A stretch of DNA of 64,000 nucleotides from the NCBI GenBank assembly GCA_038380795.1, contig CM076259.1:77817724-77881723 (forward strand), given 5' to 3'. Position numbers and translations under genes: made by a program. Origin of the DNA: Pyrocephalus nanus. Its lineage: Eukaryota; Chordata; Aves; Passeriformes; Tyrannidae. The notes under the pieces were generated by a model, which worked only from the letters and a program-made list of their open reading frames with translations, was not told where the DNA came from and did no database searches. Positions 13,101 to 25,100 of the stretch are shown here, piece after piece. Numbering within the stretch: the first letter of the stretch is position 1; each line of letters opens with the position of its first letter.

Positions 13101-16100
13101 ACCACAGTAGAGAAGGCTCGAACAGGACTTACATCATACTTCTCACTTGCCCAGTCCAGCCAGTGCTCTCTCTTGGGGAACTCCTTGCTGCGATGCCGAA
13201 ACCGGTTTTTGAGGGCAAACTGAGGAGAGACAGAACTGTTTAATGGCACTACAAATATTTATAATAAATGCAATTAGTTGTTTTGTCATTTAAGATTATG
13301 CTCCAGCTTCTAGTGTTTAGAGGGTGTTAAGGTTACTTCTGTTAACTGCTCCAATCATCTATGGGAATATTGCATTTAAGGCCTCACTCCAGTGGAGTGT
13401 GCACTTGGGATTAGCTGAACCGAACATGTGAGAGTAGTCTCTCTAAATGTGGGTTGATGCTGAGAGCTTGAAGACCTGTCTTCTTCAGACTTACTTAGGT
13501 ACAACAATAAACAGAGCAGTGTCATATGCACAGATTTTCAGAGCTGAACGGCTATAAGAGTACATTTCAGTATAAGAAGCTCCATCTTGTAGATATGCCT
13601 CACACCCTGACATTGAATCAACATGAATATCATCCCAAAGAACTCCTGAGATTTTCCACACTGAATAATATGCAAGGCTGAGGTGGGCCTCAGGAGCAGC
13701 ACTCTACACAATGGCCGAAGTCACCTGTAGAGATTTGGGTTTGACAGTGCTTACAAGATAAGCAATGGGCTAAACTATAACAAGCTGGAAGGGCTGCATG
13801 GGGAATGAAGAAGCCCATAAATGAAAAAATCCCCTGATCTCAAAGTTGAGGCACTGCAAAAATGTACTGCAAATCTACTCATGCAGATTCCATTCCCTTC
13901 CTACCAGGCTCACACCGATATGTAACCCCCAACTTCCTTAATGCAGTGGGAATCAATATACCTCTGCATTGTAAATAACATTCTTTTAATAAGCAATAAA
14001 TATTTGCTGATAAGATGTACTGGTAGCTCTGCTCTTGACTCAGGTCAAGACATGTTTGTTTCTTACTACAGGGCTGCAGAAAGGTGCACAAATGTGTAAG
14101 AAATTAATCCCAGAACCTGGGATAAGCTTTTACATATCACTGCCATCTTACTTTGTTTCCTTTACGTATAAATTCACTTGTATAATTTGTGTATAAATCA
14201 AGATATACTTTTTAAAAGGCAGTCTAAACCTGGAGGTGTCATCAGTGAAAGAAACAACCTTAGAACCTTTCCTCATATTATGACAGATTTCTGATCTAGG
14301 CGTGTTTACAGAACAGGTTTAAGAATTGCCGACAGTGATTTTGGGAATAAAAGCAGTACTTACTCCAATGCATTTGCAAACTTGAAGCATTACATTTCCT
14401 TGAGGTTTAACTTTCTTGTACATTCTGCTTCCAGCTACAAACACAACTATAACATGCAAACAGAAAACAAAAGTAACTCAGAATTATATTAAAATAGTGG
14501 CAAATAATTTAATATGAAAACTGTAATAGTTACGGAGTTAGATCAGGGTAGAAATAAGCCTCCTAATGAGCAATGAAATGGCCTATTCTCATGCTATGAT
14601 ACAGTAAAATAAATCAATACCAGCAGATGCTTCCATTTAAGACAAAAAACTAAATCTGGAAACTCTCAAGGTAAGCGCTCAGTGGGAGGTCAGCTTGATT
14701 GAGGGATGATCAAAACTAGGATCACTTGGGACCTTGGCTCTAGCTTTATTGTACAGCTCCTTTTTAGGAGTTCAGTATGCAGCAGCTCACATCATACAGG
14801 GACACGAGGCTCTGCCTGAACTGCAGGACTCACCAAGGTGTCCTCTGCTCCGGTGCCCAGGGCACATTCCTCAGCCTCACCCTCCCACATGCAGGGCAGG
14901 ACACAGACAAGCCCCCACAGCCATCGTGCAACTCAGACTGAGCGCACAGGCAAGGTGGGGTCACTGGTAGCTGGGTGGGCTCCCGCTCAAGACCATGATC
15001 ACAAGGGATACTGTGGTACATAATGGCACCCCCCAGTTTCTTGGTCTTTGTGCGGTAGCAGTCAGGCTCAGGAAGTGACCTGTAGCACAGCTAATAAAAA
15101 TGCAGGTGTTTGAGAAATAGTGACATACCAGGTAAGGGATTTCTCCAGTGCAGGAACAATTACCTTATGCAGTTTGCATTCCTGGACTAGAGATAACTTC
15201 CAAAACACATTTTCTGAGAATTTTCACACTACTTTCAAAAGATCTATTTATATATCCCAGTAGTCCAAGAAATATAGACAATAGTTTACAGAATAGATAG
15301 AATTCAAAGGTATATTCATGCCTCTCCCCAGCCTGATCAGTCTCTCCTGGCACATCACTCTCTTCTGGAAAAGTGAGTGCTTTCAGTTTAATCCCACCCA
15401 TGAAAAAAAATTTAAGTCAAAAACTGCAGAAATATTCAGGTCTTAGTAGAGGTATTACCTGGAGATTTCTATCACTTTTTCATTATAAAATCATTATCAT
15501 CTAATCACTAAAGTAGCAAGATGGCAACAGAACCACTTACTCAAGGAGACAGCCATGAGGATAGCAGGAATTCCAAAAGCTAGCGGGTAACATCGCTGTT
15601 TGGTATGAATGCCACACTCCGTAGCTGAAGTACAAAGTAACATTAGATTAAAGTCCCAATCAGCACTGCTGATGTTTTACATATGATTTCTGTACTTCAC
15701 ATTCACTGTTTACTCATGGGGGAACAATAAACCTCTCTGCTGACATCCACAGAATGGATGACCAGTATCCAAATTAAATAATTCTGCTTTTCAATAATAA
15801 AAGGTATCACAGAAAGGTTGAGGTTGGAAGGGACCTCTTGAAGAGAGTTTGATCGGGGTGGGGGGGGAAAGCTAGCTTGCAGCTAACTAATGTCTTGATT
15901 TAGTTGTATTAGCCTTTTGGTTAAACCTTTACAGTACATGGCAGTTTATCACCTTCCTCAGCTGAATTTGTCTTTTTTTCTTCCAAGGTAGTTTTCACCC
16001 TCAATCAGCAAGAAAGTGAAGTGCATGTTGTGCCTTATGCATCTCTAGTTCCTTTTTGGCAAAGGACAGAATTTGCATTAAGCAAATCTCTCAAACACAT

Positions 16101-19100
16101 CTACACAGCCTTCCAGTCAAGAAATCCAAAGGCCAGAATTTCAGTCCAGTGCTTTAGGGTTATTCCAGAACTCACACTGTTTCCCTTTTTTTTTGGAAAA
16201 GCCTTCCTCAAACTCCTGGCAAGCACATCCATACAGCACCATCTGTGTAATCTCGCCACAGAATTCCATATGCATACGGATTAGCAAATCGTTTGCTTTT
16301 TGTTTAGGGTCACGTTATTATTTACAAGCAGAAGAGAAAATAACTTTCTTCTTCAACAATATGAGAAGTTATTTACCTTGTCACATGGATAAATGTGTTC
16401 CTACATGGATTGTTGCTTCTGTACTTAACATGGACACACTTCAGAATACCCTTCACTTCCAGAGGAGAGGGCTCTCTCCCTGCTTCCCTTCCTAGCAAAC
16501 AACACAACTGTTTCTAGTGTGATGGTTTTAAAGGTATTGGAAGAGGTGACACATTTGTATCTTCGCAGAATTAAAACATACATTAAGGAGTACAAGCTGT
16601 CAGCTCCAGCATGTCTCTTCGGATCTTGTACTTTTGATCCTAAAGGCAATTCAGGTCTCAGACTGGCTTGTTTTTGACAGTACTTTGCCTGTGAGAAGCT
16701 GAATGACACGCTGAAAACTATTTGCTAGACAACTCCAATGTGTCAGAGAACAGAACTTAAATTCAAACCTAACTAGACTGCAATCTAACACTCATCCTTT
16801 TCTGATGTTTGACTGTTATAAACAAATGCATGGCCTTACCTCTGAGATTTGGGGTGACTATAGTAGATATTAGACTTCCAGCATTAACGGACAAATAAAA
16901 AAGAGAGAAGAAGGTACTTCTTTGTTCTTCCTACAGTAAAAACAGAAAAATGTTTAGAAAGGCTTAGCCGGAACCGCATTGATGAGCCTAGATGGTTAAA
17001 TCAGCAAGTCTGTTTTCACATTTCAAGACAAATAGTTGAGTACCTCCTTCTTCAGCTACTCAGGAAACACTGCAGTAATGCATATGTCTAAATAAGTACA
17101 TTATTAGAGTATTATAAGAGTAAAGCATTAGTTAGAGTATCTGTATAACTGGAAATCTGAAAGACACTTACCTGATCATCTTCAAACTGATCTCCACCAA
17201 ATGCTGACACACAAGGTTTGATCCCACCGGTACCAAGTGCAATGAGGATCAAGCCAATCATGGACAGGGCACTGGAACAAAGGAGAAAAGAGAAAAAGGG
17301 GGAAAAAAATCACTTTGTTTTCTTTCTGAAAGTATAAATACTAGACTGATTGAAAGACAGCTGAAATTCAAGCAGCATAAATTTAAGGTGTAAGATGTCT
17401 TGTTAATCAGCCTGGAGAAAAACCCAAAATGTGTACAAGGCAACTCACATGTGCAATGGTATGTTATCGGGAGAGCCATCCCGGTTGTGATCCGTCAGGT
17501 CATTTAGGGAACCCACAGACAAGATTGTCTGTCCAATCGTATAGACAACGGACAGGGAGACAATGGTCCTGTTGTAAAGAGAGGAGATAATTTTTTTTTT
17601 TTTTTTTAGGTATGTTAATGCAGTTACACACATACAATGCACACAGATAATGCAGATTACAGAGATAAAGCAGAATTTTGCTTGTTTCAAAGATGTTTAG
17701 TAAAGAAGCACAATTAACAGATACAATAAGGACTGAACTTGTCAAAAGCTAGTGCAAAAATTTTTCTCCACACCACTGCCACAGTATTCTATTCTACTTT
17801 ATTATTATTATTATTTTAGGTAGCCTTGTTTAATTAAACAAGGCAAGATGACAAATGGATTCTCTAGATACGACCAGGTCATGGGAGATATTTAAATATC
17901 TTCAGTGGTTGCCATTTTAATAACCAACTCAAGAATGCCATTATTATATTTTGCATATGGTGAAGTTTAAATGGACTACTCTGCAACACAAATATGCAAC
18001 TTACACTGATTTTAATATCACTAAACATTCTCTACGTTACTTTATATTTTAGTTGCAAGAGTAAAAGAAGAAAAAAAAATTAAAATCTACTTTAATTACG
18101 GAAATTACACCAAAATAGTGTTGTGAACAACAACTCTATTCTCCCACTTGCCTGTAAGTGTATGAACATCTTCACGCTCAGATTAGAGCAAGAGCAACAC
18201 TGAAGAACACAGGTTGTAGGCTTTCAGCCTGACTTCCTCTACCAGAAGGTGGCTAGGAGGGTAGTATTGCTGAATCACCAGCCCCCACCCCCTGCCTTTA
18301 GAGTCCAATCCTCTTTTCTACATGTAAAAACATTCTCCATTTTAATTTTGTTGGACCTTAAGCATGTGACTGTAGTTTTATCCATGTTCATTTGCTTCCA
18401 TGGGTGAGCCCCCATTCAACAGGCACAGACCCAGTTCTCCAGTTTGGAGTAAAAGCAGAAGAAATGTGATGCAGTGATAGAAAAGTATCTAAAAACCCAG
18501 TCTGCAGGAAAAGCAGTCCCAAACCCAGTGCAATCCATGACAATGAAGGGCAGTCTCCAAGACCTAGGACAAGTGAACTCTATTAGACAGAAGCCAGAGA
18601 TCCTCACAGCAAGCTTGGAGCAGCACCCTGACACAAGAGGGACACAGACAAATTCTTCTTTACAACAAAGTTTCTCTGACTTAAGATTCTCTTTCCTGTA
18701 GCAGAGTAAAAAAAAAAAAAAAAATCTATAAAGTGGGGTAACAGCCAATCTGCTGTTTAGTGATATTTAACAGATAAAATACAATTTTTTTTTAAACAGC
18801 ACTTCAATTTCATTACTTTAGTTGCCTAACAGCTTGGGAGAAAGTTTACAATTGTAAGTTAACAAGTACCAAAGGAGAAGGGATGCAAGGTCTGCAAAGC
18901 TTCATCTTGATAAAACAAGTAAAAGCCAAAATGGATTAAAAAGAAATAAACCATACCATCTAAACAAGCAAGTACACATTTAGTACATATTTAGGCTGCA
19001 ATCTGCAATATATCCAGCTACTTGCCATGAGTTCACACTGCTCAGACCAGCTCCACAGAGCACACAGGGCAGTGATCACAGTCCTGGGCTCCCCAGGGCT

Positions 19101-22100
19101 GTCAGCACAGCAGAAGATGGTGCAGCTGACTGCACAGCACAGACAGTTTCATCTCTCATCTCTGGGAGACCTTTGACAAGTCAGCTAACATTCATGACTC
19201 ATAACCTTCCATAAAATCTTTATTGTGTTTTTTTTTCAGGCAAAGTAAACACTATTAGAATCAAGACATTAGTAAAGGAGAGCACGATAAGGCTGTTGGA
19301 AATAATCTGGTTACCTTTCAAAGAACTTCAGTGGTACTTTCCTGAACAACTAGCATAACAGGTAAAAAACACAGAATATATGATTTAAAGATAGAATGGC
19401 TACTCAGTAAGAACTCTCACTGAACTGTCAATTCAGTAGTATTTTATACTTATACAGTATTTTAAAACTTTTGCTAAGTCCCAGTTAACTCACTATTTCA
19501 TTGACCACCTGCAGTAGGTAAAGAAGCTGTCCAATGTAACTATAATCTCCAGTATCTATTTTCACAGCTTGGTGAATACTTTCCTTAGTATAGCTTACAT
19601 TTTGTCCAGGTGAGAGGAAAAACATGCAGTATGCTGTAAAAGCATGCTACTACCCTCCACTGATTAGCAGAACTGGAACATTTGTTAATTAACAGTGCTA
19701 TTTCAAGTCTGAGCTCAATCAATTAAAAACTCAAGTTTTGGTCAAATAAAACAAACTATCCAGGAGTAGTCAACATCAGCTCTGAAGGTGTTCAGAGCTG
19801 CTGTTTTAGGTGATGGTTTATGTAACACTGATTTCAGGTAATCTTTCAAGACTTTTGTTTGTTTGTTTTCTGAGAAAGCACTCACTTAAACTTTCCCAGC
19901 CAAGAGTCTGCAAGGACCGCTCCAAGGATAGGTGTCAAGTAACACAGGGCAACAAATGTGTGGTAGATGGCCGTGGCCAAGTTGTCATCCCAGTGCAGGA
20001 AATACTTGAAATACAAAACGAGCACAGCTGTAGGAAGACGAACAAAACAGTGGGTTAGAAACCAAAGTTAGGGCCAGGTAATACGTGGTCAGCACAGGGA
20101 GATACAGGACATACCTCGCATGCCATAGTAGGAGAACCGCTCGCAGAACTCATTGATGACGATGAAGAAGATGCTCAGAGGGAAACCAGAGCAGAGTGAC
20201 TGGAGGCAAGAGACAGACAGTGTGAGGTCAGAGCTGTGCAACACAAACTAACACTGCTCACTGCAACCCACAGCTTGAGCAAGGTTAATATGAACTCAGT
20301 GGAAGTGGGTGGGTACTCAGGATCAGAGGGCTGCATGGGCTTCTGTGGAAATGACAATGGTTTACCTGAATCAAGAGTCAGTTCTCACTTTTCCCTCTTG
20401 GTTCTCAGAGCTTTACACACTGCTCATCTGCCCTTTGCAAGAGATCTTTAGCAATGCTATATCTGACCTTCAAGTGTACAGATTTGAGGTCTCCAGCACC
20501 TAACCCTCAGAGCAATCTTGATTGGTATCTAAAAATATGTGAAAAGCCAATGTTTATGAAAAAAAAATAAATCCAAAGCCAACACATAACCCATAGCACA
20601 CCACATTTAGAAGCCTGGGGTTATTCTTAAACACTTGTAGTTGAGAAAAATAAACGTTCAAACTTTTTGTTCAAGCAAATTTTTCAGAAAAACTCCCCAT
20701 GCTTAAAAATACTCTACTTGAAGAATTCTTAATTTCTTCAGACTTGATAGAATGGACTTCATTCCTAACCTAAAATGGTATGGCATTAGATGCCAGATTT
20801 ACTGAACCTTCACCTGTTGCAAAAGGTGTGTCAATGGTCAAAGTCATGTAGCTCGTAACAGAGTTCTTGCCATTAAGACAAAGGGAAAAAAGCATACATC
20901 AGGTACAAATCTGACATCAGTAGAATTTGAAGTTTAATTTCTGATCATCTGCTTTTCTTAGTGGATGAATACATGATATCATTCCTATTAAAATGAATGG
21001 GAATGCAATGTAAACATAATTCTTCCTTACAAATCTATTTTTATTGGTTTAATCCTGCAAGTATCAAAAAACTAGATTTTAATAAGTCTCAGAACATTCC
21101 AGAGATAAAACAGTTCTTTTCTATGCTTCTTAGATTTGATTGAAAAAAATAGCATTGTTTGGATTGCAAGGGTTCAGGAATTAAACCAGTATTTCACATG
21201 AAACAGAAAAAAGTTAACTTTGTAGATCAGAAGGAAAGAAACCTTACATGGGGACATCCTGCCTGACAATTAAATCAGAGAGCCCATGTCTCCAGCAAAG
21301 CTGCAGTAAACAACATAAGACTTCGAGACCTGCATGCCACAACAGGCTTTTTGTGAATGCTGCAAAAGAAATGAAAGTGGCAAGAGTATTGCTGACATAT
21401 CTGATTCAGTTGTGAGGATGCCTGAGCAGCCTGAACAGTGTCGATCTTTGTTACTATCAGAACCAAGTACGTAGTGCCTCTCCTACCCATGGTTTGATAA
21501 GTAGGCTTCACTGAAAGAACCCAATGTCAAGTAAGTGCCAACGGGACTCATCTAGCTTTAGTGTAATCAAAATTTGAGGCATAAATATAAACTTGTCACT
21601 CTTGATTTATCACATCCTGCTTGGGCAGAAAGGGGTGTCTCCAAAGGAAGATCATCCACTTGTATCCAAAAATTAGTTACAGTTTACTTGAAAGTGCCCA
21701 TTTATCTCAGCTGAAGAGGGCAGGAGCTCTGGATTATTACTTCCAACTTGGACACAGCTGTTGGTGGAGCTCACAGAGACAAACGCTTCCTACTCTGCCT
21801 GCACACCATCCCCCTAAGCCATGCAAATGTTCGTGCTCCTGAGGAGACAGACGGAGAACCACACTGTGAAGGTTTGGTTCAGCAGCCATGAGATACACCC
21901 AAGAGATTTTGATTTCAGCACATGTTAGGTTAGTCACTGAAATAGTAACCCAGACTGCATGACTTGTTTCTGCCAGTGTAATTGGGAATAGCCCAGTTGG
22001 AGAGCAGAGAATGTCTGCTCCTGAAGTGGAACAAAGTCTTCCCCATGTCTGTCCTGCCCACAGAGAGAAAAGAGGCAGAGCAGTCCTGGACCAGGAGCTG

Positions 22101-25100
22101 GTGGGACCCATCCCCACCAGAATGTCACAAAACCTCACTAAAATCTTTTTGACCATTTTGGGGTTGTCACAAACATCCCCAGCATTACATCATCATCTTA
22201 CCCACCACCTTATTGTTTAAGAGGGTGTTACATGTTGGTCTGGGGAATCACAATTCAACAAGGCTGGATTTCTGTTTTAAGCCACTAGTGTTTATGTGCC
22301 TCGTGGAGACATGCTGCGTTCACATGGTGGCACAGCAGCCACTGGTGGGCTTTTACTGTTTGCCCCTGAACTGGAAGGGATCTGCGTGTCACAGCTGGAG
22401 CTGAGCAGGCAGGAGAAAGGTATAGGGTCTTCCCAAAGGTGAAAAGCCTTCTGTTTTTCCAAGATGCTACAAGCAAGGAGATTATGCAATTAATCCATGA
22501 TAATATATGGCCTATACTTGTCCTTGTTTTGCACTATACTGTCCCCCTTTACAGTATACATGAACAAATACACACATCTACCACCAAAACCTTTTCTGCT
22601 GTAATCCTCAGTGGCCAGGAAGCACTGGATCCACCACCAAAGAGGTAGCCTGAAGGTTATGTTTTATAATGCTCTCTGTAATTTTGCCCTGCCCTGGGGA
22701 CGCCACCACCCCACTTCACAGCTTTGACTTTGGCTACTGAGGAAACCACTAAGCTGAGCGAAAGTCTGTGGAGTAAAACCTTGTAAGATAAGAAAAGCAA
22801 AGACAGAGTTGCTGAGACATGTCGTTAACAGTTCAAAGATTCAAGAGCAAGAACTACCACTGAAAAGTAAGAGTCCGAAAGGAGAGCTGGTGGATAATGG
22901 CAACTCAGTCACAAGAAGGATGGGCTCTAGGGACCGATGTCTGCTCAGTCAGCACAGGCTCTTCAGATTTGTTATCAGGATGGTGAGCACTTTCATGCTT
23001 AGCTAGGACTTAAACTACAAGGCTGCTTTTGCATCACTTGGCCAGTAACTCACTATTTTATACATTTAATGTATGTTTATAGAGTGATTGTTATTTTGTG
23101 TACTGCTAAAGTTACCAAAACAATGTAACCCAAAGAGAGTCAGTATAGCAACTTTTTATAAGAGAAAACAATACTTACCGATTTGCCCTTACCTCTTCCA
23201 GCTGTGGAGAGAAAAAAAAAACAACAGATGTTAATGGAAAGTAGTAAGTAATATTCCTTTAAAACCAGTGGATGATTCAAAAAAAGGTCAGCTTGAAATA
23301 ATGTAATACAAACATAGTATTTTTCAGGATGAGTAAATATTCAATTTACTAAAGGGACACTTTTCATGGTTATTAGGCAAAACATCACTTGATTGCCTTA
23401 GGTTTTTCAGGATGTGCATAAAGTCACAGGAAATACTCAAAAGGACTAACAAGACAAAGCATCCCATCCTACTATAACTGCTCATCACATATCATTTAAG
23501 GTGGTGGTAGACCATCCAGCCTCTCACAGAAGATGAATCCTGTTTCAATTCACTCTCAGAGATGTTACCTTAAAGGCAAATAAGTAAGGAATAGACTAAA
23601 AGATGTCCTGCCAGGGATGGAGGTCAAGTCCCAAAAAGGGACAAACTTCCCACAGCTCAGTTAAAGAAGACTGAATATGCAATCCAACTGAGCAATCTAT
23701 GTTAGTAGGCATTCCCACAACCTGAAAATTAACCTAGGAAGACCTGGAAGCACAGGGGGATCCCACTGAGGGTAGTAAGAGCAGACAACTAAAGAGCAGC
23801 CCTAAAGTCACTTCCAGCTGCTCATGGCAGGCTCACTATCCCTGGCAGCCCTCCAAGCAATATCCTGCAGGGCTTGCTTGGCCCAGGGGACAGGCTTGTA
23901 GGCTGAGCTTTCACTGTGCTAGATAGTGGATGTCAACATTTCACATAAAACCACATGAGTGAACTCATTATCCTTAAGATAAGACAAGATGTGAACTTTG
24001 AAATCCCTGCTTGTAAACCAAGTGTGCCCACAATAGATCTCTATAAGAAAAGTATCTTTGCAAAAATCATTATTTAGTCCATAGTTCACAACAGATAAAA
24101 ACAGCTGACAGCAACACTATAGTGTTTGACATGATACTAAATAAAATAATTTCCAGAAATTATTAAAACTGATTAATCTGATTCTTTCCTTCACTGCTGT
24201 GGACAAGTGCTTCACAACAGAGACAGCAGGTAATTCAAGAATATATTTTCCTAGGGAACAAGTAACATTCTGAAAGTGCTAACACAACAAATTCAGGGCA
24301 TGTGCAGGTACATGAGTTAAAGTTATTGGCAATGTCCCTTTCACAGCCCATGTGAGCAGATACACTGAAGGATACTAAGGTGTTAGTGATAGACTATCTT
24401 CATAGCAACTCCTTGGTTATTTCCAGTTGTTGGCCTTTCCAGCACACCTGTCATATTGCCAGTTTTTCATAACATGTGCTGAAAACAATAGTTTGAGCAG
24501 CTCCTGTCTGTTAGCTAAGCCTTGGGACAAAAATATCAAGAAACTTGCTGTTGATTGCATTTTTTCCTATTCAGATGGTAAAAGTATCACCTCTGTAAGA
24601 AACCTTTCACAGAGGCATTTTTTTCAGACAAAGTTGTCTAACTTCAGTGTTTAAGAGACACACTTAATTCTCAATCATTTTGACTTTACTCCTCATTTCT
24701 GCTTTTACATAGAGGGTTGGGGAAACTCCCAGTAGCATTAAAGTCATTTCAACAGAGGCACCTAAATTAGCTGAGAATTCCACCTCAGGCAGCTTCAAAG
24801 TTCGAGATACAAAAGCACAGACCATCCAACATTTTGGATAATTTTCAGTGATAAATCTGAGGTTTCCTGGTGCCATTTTGGAGGAGTCCCTCTTTGAGGC
24901 AACTCTCAGCACCTCTCATTCTCTCCCCACATAGAGTGACAAACAGAACTGCTCGTTTTCTCCACAAAATACTGAAGAGCTCTGCATTTCTCAATATACA
25001 GCTCTAAACAGTCGGCCCTTTGTATTCCCTTAAGAGATTAAATATTTTTAAGACATTTAAAGACACAAGCCACTTGGCTTTAGTACTGCATCTAAATAAT

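Larger units (their letters stand above)
12113..16839 (-). other. Introns 7-10 of SLC15A1
   Basis: Introns around exons 8-10. A 40-bp CR1 3'-end relic sits at 15806-15845. A GC-richer stretch at 14730-15010 has open frames on both strands but no recognisable similarity. Otherwise I see nothing. Confidence 0.7.
16931..23178 (-). other. Introns 2-6 of SLC15A1
   Basis: Includes the two largest internal gaps (17569-19885 and 20200-23178). A (TTA)n tract lies near 17800-17816. No mobile element with a clear match, no RNA gene and no other coding exon seen. Confidence 0.7.

Noticed and set aside
14734..15023. Overlapping open frames on both strands in SLC15A1 intron 8
   Set aside because: GC-richer patch without domain, splice or family support. 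Possibly an old unclassified repeat.
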